Part shown: positions 22,815 to 31,246 of the stretch, in pieces
How positions within the stretch are numbered: position 1 is the stretch's first letter
How the letters are laid out: each line of letters begins with the position of its first letter
NCBI GenBank assembly: GCA_900318245.1
Contig: ONJT01000027.1
Span: 1 to 49,550, forward strand
DNA length: 49,550 nucleotides
Source: an uncultured Bacteroidales bacterium
Lineage (GTDB): Bacteria > Bacteroidota > Bacteroidia > Bacteroidales > Paludibacteraceae
Reading direction: 5' to 3'
The notes under the pieces: generated by a model
What the model saw: the letters and a program-made list of their open reading frames with translations, nothing else
What the model was told of the DNA's origin: nothing
The model's database searches: none
Program-made: the position numbers and the translations under genes

Positions 22815-23832
22815 AAACGGCTTTGAGTTTTTTGCCTATGGTCGCAGCAGTGAAGCGGTCCGTGTTCGGGTTTTGGCATCTGTCGCGGTCGGTCTTCCAG
22901 AGAATAGTCTCGATGAACTCGGCGAAGCGGCCGGGTTTGTTCTGCGCGATCTCTTGCGGTACTATCAGGTCTGCCGTCTCTTCGGCGATACCTACCGGTG
23001 TACTCAGGATAGGCACACCTGCGGCTGTGGCTTCGGCGAGTATCACACCGTAGGTCTCGTACCGGCTGCTGAGCACTAACGCATCGGCTTGGTGCAACCA
23101 TTCGGCTACTTCGCGGGGAGTCAATTCACCGGTCCACACAAGCAATCCTTCGGGGAAATCCAAACTGTCGGCGAAAGCCCGAACGTCGTTATAATCTCCT
23201 CCCGTTCCGATCAGCACTAAGCGCCAGTCTTGACGTTGGGTGCTGAGCATTTTGGCCGCTCGCAGAAGACCTTTGATATTCTTCGCCCGCTCGTCAAAAC
23301 AACTGATATGCAGGAGGGTCTTCGGAGTATTCCGATTATTCAGAGTATTCCGAGTGTTCTGAAAGAAGAAGTCGTCCACTACATTATCTATCAGTCCCCA
23401 TTGTTGGGCTTGCAGGCCGGCCTTCTGCATCGCTTGCAGCAGCGGAGTGCTGACGGTTAGGACTTGTTCAGCACCGCGGCAAACAAGTCGTACAAATCGC
23501 TTCTTCCATGCCGGCATGTGAAAGAATTGACCGCTCTGAGGCAGGTATCCGCTCCAGTGCTCTACGATGATGTACGGTATATTATACCGTCTCTTGAGCC
23601 AAAGGGCCAATAATCCTTGCTTCTGGATGACGTTTAGTTGTACCACATCGGGCATCCACCCCTCGCGTTGCAAGGTCTTCCACTGACGCCATGTATCGCG
23701 CCAATTCTGAGAATGAATGACGCGCACCTCGACACCCTGCGCGCGAACAGCATCCGCGTGCTTCTGTACAAAAAGCCCCGCCATCGCGTCGCGCTCCGAC
23801 GGGTACCAGGGTGTGAGGAATAATACCTTCAT
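22786..23832 (-). CDS. family 4 glycosyltransferase
   Basis: A 348-residue GT-B fold enzyme. It starts VLFLTPWYPSERDAMAGLFV and has the C-terminal nucleotide-sugar motif SSRYETYGVILAEATAAGVP (~residues 260-280) with the E(x7)E pattern of GT4. The start shares one base with the stop of the upstream acetyltransferase gene. Odd: residues around 160-172 are an Asn-Thr-X tripeptide run (NTRNTLNNRNTPK) from a 9-bp tandem repeat at 23321-23365, just before a core strand (LLHISCF). It probably acts with the downstream GT2 on cell-surface glycans. Confidence 0.88.
   Translation of the reverse strand: MKVLFLTPWYPSERDAMAGLFVQKHADAVRAQGVEVRVIHSQNWRDTWRQWKTLQREGWMPDVVQLNVIQKQGLLALWLKRRYNIPYIIVEHWSGYLPQSGQFFHMPAWKKRFVRLVCRGAEQVLTVSTPLLQAMQKAGLQAQQWGLIDNVVDDFFFQNTRNTLNNRNTPKTLLHISCFDERAKNIKGLLRAAKMLSTQRQDWRLVLIGTGGDYNDVRAFADSLDFPEGLLVWTGELTPREVAEWLHQADALVLSSRYETYGVILAEATAAGVPILSTPVGIAEETADLIVPQEIAQNKPGRFAEFIETILWKTDRDRCQNPNTDRFTAATIGKKLKAVYDSCLHRDI
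23321..23365. repeat. 9-bp tandem repeat inside the GT4 gene
   Basis: Five units: TTCGGAGTA, TTCCGATTA, TTCAGAGTA, TTCCGAGTG, TTCTGAAAG. It is the same nonamer family as at 8572 and 31220. It is translated in the Asn-Thr-X frame, as in ttcA. Confidence 0.7.
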
Positions 23833-24794
23833 TATCTATAACCCCACTCGCGCAGTTTCTGGAACCACACTGCGAGACGGAAAATAGGTTTGTAGTAACG
23901 CTCTACCGCATAATAGGTCACGGGGATGGAACCGAACTGCTTGTAGTGCTTCGCGATGCCGCGATCCATCGAACCTTCGAAGTCAAAATGCACATGTTTC
24001 TCTCGCGCTAACTTCATCGCCTCGAGCACCAAGAGTGCCGATGCTCCGGACTCTGCGAACGCATGGTCGTAGGAGGGAATGAGGTAGTACAGGTAGTTCT
24101 TGTCCCATACCAGGAACGCAGCGGCATAGGCCTGTCCATCCGCGTTACAGATCGTGAGTATCTCGCATTGTTTGAGCCGCTTGGCCTTACGCTCAAGCAC
24201 CAAGAGAAACTCGCGCGAGTAACTGACTTTGCGGCCGCGGGCGAGCAACCACTGCTGGTGCAACTGAAAGAACTGCTCCGCCTCAATCTTGTTGTGCTCT
24301 ACGTGCAAGGACAACGCTTTCTGCAACTGACGACGTTTGTTCTTGCTGAACGAATCAATCACTTTGTTCAGGTCGCTGAGGTCCTCTACGCAATAGGTGA
24401 CGCGCTCGTGCGCCTTGAACCCCAGCGCACGCATCGCATCGACGCACAGGCTGCCCGGCAGGTACTGCTGGTAGTAATAGGCCAGGCCCATCTTGTCCAG
24501 TTGCTCCTTGATCTGACGGCAAACCTCCGCCGTCTTCCAGCGATCCGCCGTTACTTCGGCCGTCACCCATATACCACCGGTCTGCGACAACTGCGGCATC
24601 ACAATATATCTATACCACGCGCGCTTGCGCAATAGATAAGGCATCGCGCCGAGGATATTCCCCTGCTCGTCCTCCGCCAGCAGCGCGTCCCATTCCTTGC
24701 CTGCGCATACAGCGTCCAACCACCACGGGGTCATTGAGATCGGGATATACTCTTGCTCACCGGCCCATTCGATGTATCGTTCTTTATTGGTCAT
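23832..24794 (-). CDS. FemAB/GNAT-like acyltransferase
   Basis: A 320-residue protein with two GNAT-like halves as in the FemAB/Acetyltransf_6 group. Motifs include MTPWWLDAVCAGKEWDALLA at the start, a basic helix SFSKNKRRQLQKAL (~residues 149-162), then YAAAFLVWDKNYLYYLIPSY and the acyl-CoA or tRNA site region SGASALLVLEAMKLAREKHV with FDFEGSMDRGIAKHYKQFG. Members add amino acids to peptidoglycan or act in polysaccharide synthesis. Placement between ssb and two glycosyltransferase genes favours surface polysaccharide modification. It is coupled to both neighbours by one- to four-base overlaps. Confidence 0.75.
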   Translation of the reverse strand: MTNKERYIEWAGEQEYIPISMTPWWLDAVCAGKEWDALLAEDEQGNILGAMPYLLRKRAWYRYIVMPQLSQTGGIWVTAEVTADRWKTAEVCRQIKEQLDKMGLAYYYQQYLPGSLCVDAMRALGFKAHERVTYCVEDLSDLNKVIDSFSKNKRRQLQKALSLHVEHNKIEAEQFFQLHQQWLLARGRKVSYSREFLLVLERKAKRLKQCEILTICNADGQAYAAAFLVWDKNYLYYLIPSYDHAFAESGASALLVLEAMKLAREKHVHFDFEGSMDRGIAKHYKQFGSIPVTYYAVERYYKPIFRLAVWFQKLREWGYR

Positions 24795-25252
24795 CAGAAG
24801 ATATTGTTAAAGAATCCACCGCCTTGCTGCGCCTCCGGAGTCTCGGAAACTTCGTCATTCGCGTTTTCCGGCGCCTCGTTCAGCGGTTCAGCGGCATTGT
24901 CATTCCGTCTGTATTGCTCGGGTTTGTAGAGGATCTGTACGTTCTCAGCGATGATCTCAGTCTTGCGACGAATCTGTCCGTCCTTCTCCCAAGAGCGCGT
25001 TTTGAGTTTGCCCTCCACATAGATTTTCATACTCTTTCGTAAGTTTTGCTGTGCCCATTCGGCGAGGTTGCGCCAGAGGACAATCGCGTGCCACTCCGTC
25101 ACATCGGGCACTTGCGTTCCGTTTTGCATGATGTACCCGCGCTCGGTCGTTGCGAGGTTGAAAGTTGCGATAGCTACGCCGCGGTCTAAATAACGAACTT
25201 CAGGATCATTGCCGACGTTGCCGATAAGAATTACTTTGTTTACACTTGACAT
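24794..25252 (-). CDS. ssb: single-stranded DNA-binding protein
   Basis: A 152-residue SSB with an intact OB fold (residues ~1-105): NKVILIGNVGNDPEVRYLD, VTEWHAIVLWRNLAEWAQQN, LRKSMKIYVEGKLKTRSWEK. The tail is short and ends GGGFFNNIF, without the acidic DDDIPF-like tip that normally recruits repair and replication partners, so it may be a second or specialised SSB. It is the first gene of a run that continues with an acyltransferase and two glycosyltransferases; the promoter is at 25309-25341, with a divergent tonB gene on the other side. Confidence 0.93.
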   Translation of the reverse strand: MSSVNKVILIGNVGNDPEVRYLDRGVAIATFNLATTERGYIMQNGTQVPDVTEWHAIVLWRNLAEWAQQNLRKSMKIYVEGKLKTRSWEKDGQIRRKTEIIAENVQILYKPEQYRRNDNAAEPLNEAPENANDEVSETPEAQQGGGFFNNIF

Positions 25253-25308
25253 ACGTTCTTTTGTTTACTTGTTGGTTAAATGAAATGAGTTAAAAAACTT
25301 TTGCGACT

Positions 25309-25341
25309 GCAAAAGTACGAAAAAAAAAGTATATATGCAAA
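25309..25341 (-). promoter_or_regulatory. promoter of ssb operon
   Basis: On the minus strand: TTTG (25341-25338), 20 bp, TACTTTTGC (25317-25309). Confidence 0.75.
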
Positions 25342-25375
25342 TTTTTAGAAAAAAATTAAGAAAATTGCGCAAATA

Positions 25376-25408
25376 TTTGCATATATGCAATTTTTGTTGT
25401 ACCTTTGT
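25376..25408 (+). promoter_or_regulatory. promoter of the tonB-like gene
   Basis: TTTG (25376-25379), 20 bp, TACCTTTGT (25400-25408). It is divergent from the ssb promoter, with ~35 bases between the two -33 elements. Confidence 0.75.
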
Positions 25409-25446
25409 AGCCGATTTTGGTAACTACGACCTAAAAAACACGAGAT

Positions 25447-26124
25447 ATGCAAGTTAAAAAATCTGAAAAAGCCAGTCTTGAGAAGGACAAGATCGTTTAT
25501 GTTTTAATGGGTCTTGTCTTTGTGCTCAGCCTTTGCTACGTAGCATTGGAATGGACAGAGCGTGAGGTTACGAAGTATGAAGTGACCGACACGGAGTTCC
25601 TCTTTGAGGAAGAAGTAGAGATTCAGCAGACGAGTCAAGAGACCCCTCCTCCCCCTCCCCCTCCTGCAGTGCAAGAGGTCGAAGTGCTGAACGTCGTAGA
25701 GGATAACGTCGAGACCGAGTCTATCGAGGTGAACACCGAGGAGACCGAGACCGAAGTGGTTATCGCTGCGCCGGTAGAGGCTCCGGTAGAGGAAGAAGAA
25801 GAAGAGGTAGTCTTCGTAGTCGTTGAGTCCATGCCGGAATTCCCGGGTGGTCAGCAGGCGCTCTTCAAGTACCTGAGCGAGAACGTGAAATATCCGGTTA
25901 TCGCCCAAGAGAACGGTATCCAAGGTCGTGTGATCTGCCAGTTTGTGGTGAACAAAGACGGTTCGATCGTGGACGTAGAGGTTGTTCGCTCCGGTGGTGA
26001 CGCATCGCTCGACAAAGAGGCTATACGTGTCATCAAGTCGATGCCGAAATGGAAACCGGGTAAGCAACGTGGTAAACCCGTACGCGTGAAATACACCGTA
26101 CCGGTTAACTTCAAACTCCAATAA
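25447..26124 (+). CDS. energy transducer TonB
   Basis: A 225-residue TonB-family protein. A basic N-terminus precedes one membrane helix (VYVLMGLVFVLSLCYVAL, ~residues 18-35). Then come a proline run (PPPPPPPAV, ~68-76), a Glu/Val-rich periplasmic spacer, and the C-terminal TonB domain from SMPEFPGGQQALFKYL (~128) through NGIQGRVICQFVVNKDG to KGKPVRVKYTVPVNFKLQ-like ending strands. It transmits proton-motive force to outer-membrane TonB-dependent transporters. The short proline region and acidic spacer are typical of Bacteroidetes TonBs. ExbB/ExbD are not nearby. A small hairpin (26125-26139) follows the stop. Confidence 0.92.
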   Translation: MQVKKSEKASLEKDKIVYVLMGLVFVLSLCYVALEWTEREVTKYEVTDTEFLFEEEVEIQQTSQETPPPPPPPAVQEVEVLNVVEDNVETESIEVNTEETETEVVIAAPVEAPVEEEEEEVVFVVVESMPEFPGGQQALFKYLSENVKYPVIAQENGIQGRVICQFVVNKDGSIVDVEVVRSGGDASLDKEAIRVIKSMPKWKPGKQRGKPVRVKYTVPVNFKLQ

Positions 26125-26161
26125 GTCGAGAGGCTCGACACCCGCTTAACCATGCGGATTC

Positions 26162-28252
26162 ATGGAACTCGCTTATAGAGATATTGCGTATTGTAAGAAT
26201 GTCGGCGCCAAGCGTGCCGACATTCTTCGTTCAGAGCTGGGCATTCGCACAGCGATGGACATGTTGCGCTATTATCCCTATAAGTATATCGACCGCAGCC
26301 GCTTCTACCGCATCGCGGAGATAGAGGACGAAGATACGTACGTCCAGATTGTCGGCGAAGTGACCGAATGGCATGTGACGGGAATCGGTAAGGCGCAGCG
26401 GCTGATAGCTACCTTCAACGACGGCGTGCACCAGTGCGAGTTAGTCTGGTTCCGCGGTGTGCAATACGTCAAGTTGTCCAAAGGTATCAAATACCTGCTC
26501 TTTGGCAAACCGTCCCGCTTCAACCATACGTATAACTTCGTCCATCCGGACCTCACGCCTTGGAATAAGGTGACGCCGGAAATGACGCAGGGACTCGAGC
26601 CGTACTACAACACGACGGAGAAGATGAAGCGTATCAACCTTAACTCGAAGGCAATACGGACCATCATCACCGACCTGCTGCCGGATCTTAAAGCCGGTGT
26701 GCCGGATACCATCGGAATGGATGTGCTGCAGCACCATCATCTGATGTCGCTCACGGAAGCCCTGCTTAACGTACATTTTCCGAAGGACACACGGAGTATG
26801 CAGGCGGCGCGGGCGCGACTGAAGTTCGAAGAACTGTTCTTCGTCCAACTGCAACTGCTTCGCCAGATGAAGCGGCGGGAACAGAATCCGGGTTTCCGGA
26901 TGCCGACGGTGGGAAGTCGCTTCCATGCCCTTTATCAATCCCTGCCGTTTGAACTGACGAATGCCCAGAAACGCGTCATCCGCGAGATACACGAGGACCT
27001 CAAGTCGGGACATCAGATGAACCGGCTGCTGCAAGGAGACGTGGGGTCGGGTAAGACGCTCGTGGCGTTGCTCTGTTGTCTCTTGGCGGTCGATAACGGG
27101 TATCAGACCTGTATCATGGCGCCGACGGAGATTTTGGCGAACCAACATTATGAGACGCTCAAGCACTTCTTGGCGCCGCTCGGCGATGCGGTGCATGTGG
27201 CTTTGCTTACCGGTAGCGTGAGTGCGAAGAACCGCGTGCCGATCCATAACGGATTGATGAACGGCACGATTCATATTCTCATCGGTACCCATGCGCTGAT
27301 AGAAGATACGGTGCAGTGGCAAAACCTCGGACTCGTCATCATCGACGAGCAACACCGTTTCGGTGTGGCGCAGCGGGCGAAGTTGTGGACGAAGAACGAC
27401 ACGCCGCCGCATGTGCTGGTCATGACCGCTACGCCTATCCCGCGTACCCTCGCGATGACCATCTACGGCGACTTGCGCGTGAGTGTGATAGACGAGTTGC
27501 CTCCCGGTCGAAAACCTGTTCAAACGATTCATTATCCTTTGCAAAAACGCGCGCAGGTGTATTCCTTTGTGCGTAAGCAGATAGAGGAGGGGCGGCAGAT
27601 ATACGTGGTTTTCCCGCTCATCAAAGAGAATGAGAAACTCGACCTGCAAGACTTGCAGAGCGGTTTCAACGAACTGTGCGAAGCTTTTCCGGAATACAAG
27701 ATCTCAATGGTGCACGGCCAGATGAAAGCAGCGGATAAGGATCTGCAGATGCAGCGTTTCGTGTCCGGTGAGACCCAGATCCTTGTGGCAACCACTGTCA
27801 TCGAAGTGGGTGTGAATGTGCCGAATGCGTCGGTGATGATTATCCAGAACGCCGAGCGCTTCGGACTCAGCCAGTTGCATCAGTTGCGCGGGCGCGTAGG
27901 CCGCGGTGCGGACCAGAGTTATTGTCTGCTGCTTACTCGCACTGAGTTGACCAAAGAGACACGGCAACGTATGGAGATCATGGTGGCTACCAACGACGGA
28001 TTCCGTGTGGCAGAGGCCGATCTCCAACTGCGCGGAGCCGGAGATCTCGAAGGCACGCAGCAGTCGGGAACACCGTTTGACCTGCAGATAGCCAACCTCG
28101 CTACGGATGGCCAGTTGGTGGATTTAGCCCGCCGTGCGGCGATGGAGATCCTCGATGCTGACCCGTTGCTGGAAGACGAGCGCAATCGTATATACAAGCG
28201 ACAACTGGATTTTCTCCGGCAGGAAGTACATAACTGGGGAGATATCAGTTAA
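26162..28252 (+). CDS. recG: ATP-dependent DNA helicase RecG
   Basis: A 696-residue helicase that remodels stalled forks and recombination intermediates. The wedge/OB domain is at ~60-135 (VQIVGEVTEWHV), the Q motif is FELTNAQKRVIREI, Walker A is GDVGSGKTL (292-300), motif II is DEQHRFG (395-401), motif III is VMTATPIPRTLAM, motif V is VATTVIEVGVNVPNASVM and motif VI is QLHQLRGRVGRG. RecG-specific C-terminal features include LRGAGDLEGTQQSG. The length is standard. It lies 37 bases after the tonB-like gene and may be cotranscribed with it. Confidence 0.96.
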   Translation: MELAYRDIAYCKNVGAKRADILRSELGIRTAMDMLRYYPYKYIDRSRFYRIAEIEDEDTYVQIVGEVTEWHVTGIGKAQRLIATFNDGVHQCELVWFRGVQYVKLSKGIKYLLFGKPSRFNHTYNFVHPDLTPWNKVTPEMTQGLEPYYNTTEKMKRINLNSKAIRTIITDLLPDLKAGVPDTIGMDVLQHHHLMSLTEALLNVHFPKDTRSMQAARARLKFEELFFVQLQLLRQMKRREQNPGFRMPTVGSRFHALYQSLPFELTNAQKRVIREIHEDLKSGHQMNRLLQGDVGSGKTLVALLCCLLAVDNGYQTCIMAPTEILANQHYETLKHFLAPLGDAVHVALLTGSVSAKNRVPIHNGLMNGTIHILIGTHALIEDTVQWQNLGLVIIDEQHRFGVAQRAKLWTKNDTPPHVLVMTATPIPRTLAMTIYGDLRVSVIDELPPGRKPVQTIHYPLQKRAQVYSFVRKQIEEGRQIYVVFPLIKENEKLDLQDLQSGFNELCEAFPEYKISMVHGQMKAADKDLQMQRFVSGETQILVATTVIEVGVNVPNASVMIIQNAERFGLSQLHQLRGRVGRGADQSYCLLLTRTELTKETRQRMEIMVATNDGFRVAEADLQLRGAGDLEGTQQSGTPFDLQIANLATDGQLVDLARRAAMEILDADPLLEDERNRIYKRQLDFLRQEVHNWGDIS

Positions 28253-28333
28253 AAAGAAATAAAGCCGCCGAAGCGACTTCATTTCCCCTTTTTCCCAATT
28301 CGGAAGAATCCGAACCATGAGTAATCAGAACGA

Positions 28334-28513
28334 TTACATATCGTCGTGAGCGTGCAACGACTGCACATACTTCGCATGCGCCATCTTAACTCGCTTCAGC
28401 TCACTCGGTTTGTCGAATTGCTGACGACGACGGAGCTCTTTTACGACACCCGTCTTATCGAATTTGCGTTTGAATTTCTTAATCGCGCGTCCGCCACCTG
28501 GGCGCGCTTGCAT
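28334..28513 (-). CDS. rpsU: 30S ribosomal protein bS21
   Basis: A 59-residue basic protein whose central part KKFKRKFDKTGVVKELRRRQ and following QFDKPSELKR are diagnostic for Bacteroidetes bS21. The N-terminus is unusual: MQARPGGGRA in place of the common MIVVPVKEGENIE-type start. It is too short for many ORF callers. The gene has its own promoter (28634-28666) and a leader of ~110 bases. In Bacteroidetes the anti-Shine-Dalgarno end of 16S RNA is masked with help from bS21, consistent with the lack of strong ribosome binding sites on most genes here. Confidence 0.88.
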   Translation of the reverse strand: MQARPGGGRAIKKFKRKFDKTGVVKELRRRQQFDKPSELKRVKMAHAKYVQSLHAHDDM

Positions 28514-28633
28514 TAGAACTCGCGAGACTTCGTGCTCTGCACTCGTATAGCGCTACGTTCTATGCTACGCTTTTCGGTCTGCAAAAACTACGTTTTACAT
28601 CCCGAGGTACTTCTTCTATGGGCGAAAAAGCGT

Positions 28634-28666
28634 GCAAAAGTACTGCTTTTTTTTGAATTGACCAAA
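28634..28666 (-). promoter_or_regulatory. promoter of rpsU
   Basis: On the minus strand: TTTG (28666-28663), 20 bp, TACTTTTGC (28642-28634). The ~30-base core is the same as in the tRNA-Leu promoter at 6285-6317. Confidence 0.75.
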
Positions 28667-28681
28667 AAAAAACGCATTTTT

Positions 28682-28714
28682 TTTGCATACATGCCTCTTT
28701 TTTTGTATTTTTGC
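28682..28714 (+). promoter_or_regulatory. promoter of tcdA
   Basis: TTTG (28682-28685), 20 bp, TATTTTTGC (28706-28714). Divergent from the rpsU promoter. The start codon is only 12-18 bases beyond the -7 box. Confidence 0.75.
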
Positions 28715-28731
28715 AGGCAAATTTGATGATT

Positions 28732-29433
28732 ATGGATGATTTTTTCAGCAGAAGTGAAGCACTCTTAGGTGCAGAAGCGATGAAAGCACTGCGCACGAAG
28801 CGCGTGATCATCTTCGGTGTGGGTGGGGTAGGTTCGTATGCCGCGGAAGCATTGATACGCACCGGCTTGACCCATCTTACGATCGTAGATGGCGATACAG
28901 TGCAGCCTTCGAACATCAACCGCCAGTTGCCAGCCACGCGCGCAACACTCGGTATGTCAAAGGTCGAAGCCCTCAAAGAGCGCCTTTTGACCATCAATCC
29001 GGATGCCGAGATAGAAGCTGTCGCGGAGTTCTATCACGATGACAATGAAAATCTCAAATCTAAAATCTTACATCATCAATATCTCATTGACGCTATAGAT
29101 AGTGTCGATGATAAGGTCCACCTTATATTATACGCGTCGCGCGTACGCGGGATGAAGGTCTTCTCGTCGATGGGTGCGGCTTTGCGTTTCGACCCGACGC
29201 AAGTGACTATGGGCGAATTGATGACCATTCAAGGTGATGCGCTCGCCAAAGCCGTGCGCGCGCGGATGAAGAAGATAGGCTTGCATCCGAACAAAAAAAT
29301 ACGCTGCGTCTATTCGACTGAACAGGCGCAGCGCTGTGAGACACGAGGGTCATTGATGCAAGTGACCGCCACTTTTGGCCTTACACTCGCTTCCCTCGTT
29401 ATTCGCGATCTTACAAGCCAAGCGAAGCTTTGA
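28732..29433 (+). CDS. tcdA: tRNA threonylcarbamoyladenosine dehydratase
   Basis: A 233-residue E1-like enzyme that cyclises t6A37 of tRNA to ct6A. The ATP-binding loop VIIFGVGGVGSYAAEALIRTG (split here as VIIFGVGGVGS and AAEALIRTG) is near residues 25-45. Next come IVDGDTVQPSNINRQ, IDAIDSVDDKVHLI (adenylate site) and a C-terminal CVYSTEQ region. MDDFFSRSEALLG matches the family start MxxxRxxLLxG, so ATG 28732 is preferred; an ATG two codons earlier (28726) is also possible. The transcript leader would be ~10 bases. The gene's end overlaps the end of the convergent phosphosugar mutase gene by 23 bases. Confidence 0.88.
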   Translation: MDDFFSRSEALLGAEAMKALRTKRVIIFGVGGVGSYAAEALIRTGLTHLTIVDGDTVQPSNINRQLPATRATLGMSKVEALKERLLTINPDAEIEAVAEFYHDDNENLKSKILHHQYLIDAIDSVDDKVHLILYASRVRGMKVFSSMGAALRFDPTQVTMGELMTIQGDALAKAVRARMKKIGLHPNKKIRCVYSTEQAQRCETRGSLMQVTATFGLTLASLVIRDLTSQAKL

Positions 29434-31192
29434 TAGCCGGAACGCGGGCATCCGCTTCAGCGGTGCAACGCTCGTAGTCTGCTCCCTTGAACGGTTTGCC
29501 GCTCTTAACCGGGATCTCAAAGTAGAACTTGATCTTCGGTTCGGTTCCGGAAGGACGAACGCTGACTTTCAGACCGCCTTCGGTGAAGTACTGCAGTACG
29601 TTCGAAGTGGCGTTCAGCGGCATCTCGATGTCGGACTCAACCCACTTGCCATCTTTGAGTTCTTGCTGTTTGAGGAGTTTGAAGTCTTTGATTTTGACCA
29701 CTTTCTCGCCGGCAATCTCTTTCGGCGCGTTAGCGCGGTAGTCCTTCATCATTTGTTGGATCTCCTCGGCGCCGGTCTTACCCGGGCGAACGACGTTGAT
29801 CGTCGTCTCTTTCTGGAAGCCGTAGTCCTCGTAGATCTTGAGCAGGTAGTCGTACAGCGTCATGCCGTTGTCCTTTGCATATGCAGCGATCTCGCAGATG
29901 AGGCAGATAGACGAAGGCGAACATTTATCGCGTACCGCATCGTACGGCAGGAAGCCGAAACTCTCCTCACCACCACCGATATATTTGCGCTTGCCTTCCC
30001 ACATACGGATACGATTGGCAATCCACTTGAAGCCGGTGTACTCATCGGTCAGCGTGACGCCTTGCGCATCAGCGATCTTGCGGATAAGCTCGGAGGTCAC
30101 GATGGTCTTGACGATGTACATGTCAGGACGCATCTTACCCAGACGCTTCATGTTATTGATGATGTAGTAGTGGTACATGATATTGGTTTGGTTACCGTTG
30201 ATGATGACCCACTCTCCCTTGTCGTTCCGGCAGACGATGGCGATACGATCTGCATCCGGGTCGGAAGCGATAACGAGGTCAGCGCCCAACTTTGTGCCGA
30301 GTTTCATACCGAGGGTCATGGCCTCTGCGTTCTCGGGGTTCGGGCTGACTACTGTCGGGAAGTTACCGTCGATGACCATTTGTTCGGGAACGACGTGAAT
30401 GTTCTGGAATCCCCAGGAACGCAGACACATCGGTACAATCTGACGACCGGCACCGTGCATCGGGGTATAGACGATGTTGAGGTCTTTCTGACGAAGGATG
30501 GAGTCCTGGTCGATCATGACAGACTTGACCGCCATCATGTAGTCGTAGTCCATCTCGCCGCCGATGATCTCGATGAGGTCTTTGTTTGCCTCCCATTTAA
30601 CATCTGCGAGGGTTACTTTGTTTACCTCGTTGATGATACCCTGATCATGCGGCTGGAGTACCTGCGAGCCATCCTCCCAGTACGCTTTGTAACCGTTGTA
30701 CTCTTTGGGGTTGTGGGAAGCCGTCACGTTCACACCGCCCTGACATTTGAGATGACGGATGGCGAAGGATACTTCCGGCGTCGGACGCAGGGACTCGAAG
30801 AGATAGACCTTGATACCGTTGGCGGAGAAGATGTTCGCTACGGTCTCAGCGAAGAGACGACCATTGTTACGGCAGTCATGGCCTACGACGACAGCAACAC
30901 GTCCGTCCTGTACGTTCTGGAAACCGCCTTCTTTCTGCACCTTGAGCATGTAGTTGGCGTAGCCTTGTGTTGCCATCGCAACGATGTACTTGTTCATACG
31001 ATTGGTACCCGGGCCCATGATACCGCGTAAACCGCCGGTACCGAATTCGAGGGTACGATAGAATGCATCGATGAGGTCGGTCTTGTCTTCAGCCTCCATC
31101 ATGGCCTTCACTTGTGCACGCGTCTCCGCGTCAAAAGGTTCCTTGGTCCAGACCTCAGCGACCTCCATTACTTTTTTCAATTCTTCGTTCAT
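29411..31192 (-). CDS. phosphoglucomutase/phosphomannomutase family enzyme
   Basis: A 593-residue alpha-D-phosphohexomutase. The conserved EFGTGGLRGIMGPGTNRMN is near residues 49-67, the phosphoserine loop is NVTASHNPKEYNGYK (~142-156), the metal site ASDPDADR (~310-317), the sugar-recognition loop GGGEESFGF, and the phosphate loop RPSGTEPKIKFYFE near the C-terminus. The length of ~590 places it with the phosphopentomutase/PGM2-like phosphoglucomutases of Bacteroidetes. It supplies glucose 1-phosphate for glycan synthesis or handles pentose phosphates; the exact substrate is not resolved. Confidence 0.92.
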   Translation of the reverse strand: MNEELKKVMEVAEVWTKEPFDAETRAQVKAMMEAEDKTDLIDAFYRTLEFGTGGLRGIMGPGTNRMNKYIVAMATQGYANYMLKVQKEGGFQNVQDGRVAVVVGHDCRNNGRLFAETVANIFSANGIKVYLFESLRPTPEVSFAIRHLKCQGGVNVTASHNPKEYNGYKAYWEDGSQVLQPHDQGIINEVNKVTLADVKWEANKDLIEIIGGEMDYDYMMAVKSVMIDQDSILRQKDLNIVYTPMHGAGRQIVPMCLRSWGFQNIHVVPEQMVIDGNFPTVVSPNPENAEAMTLGMKLGTKLGADLVIASDPDADRIAIVCRNDKGEWVIINGNQTNIMYHYYIINNMKRLGKMRPDMYIVKTIVTSELIRKIADAQGVTLTDEYTGFKWIANRIRMWEGKRKYIGGGEESFGFLPYDAVRDKCSPSSICLICEIAAYAKDNGMTLYDYLLKIYEDYGFQKETTINVVRPGKTGAEEIQQMMKDYRANAPKEIAGEKVVKIKDFKLLKQQELKDGKWVESDIEMPLNATSNVLQYFTEGGLKVSVRPSGTEPKIKFYFEIPVKSGKPFKGADYERCTAEADARVPAIKASLGL

Positions 31193-31219
31193 GGTTGTTA
31201 AAAGTTAAATTGTTAATAT

Positions 31220-31246
31220 ATCTGATTATTCTGATTATTCGGGTTA
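31220..31246. repeat. 9-bp tandem repeat between the mutase and hpt genes
   Basis: ATCTGATTA, TTCTGATTA, TTCGGGTTA. It is the same nonamer family as in ttcA and the GT4 gene. The last unit supplies the TAA stop codon of hpt (31244-31246, reverse strand). Confidence 0.55.

Noticed and set aside
29375-31030. 551-residue open frame opposite the phosphosugar mutase
   Set aside because: Antisense shadow; the mutase on the other strand has all catalytic motifs.
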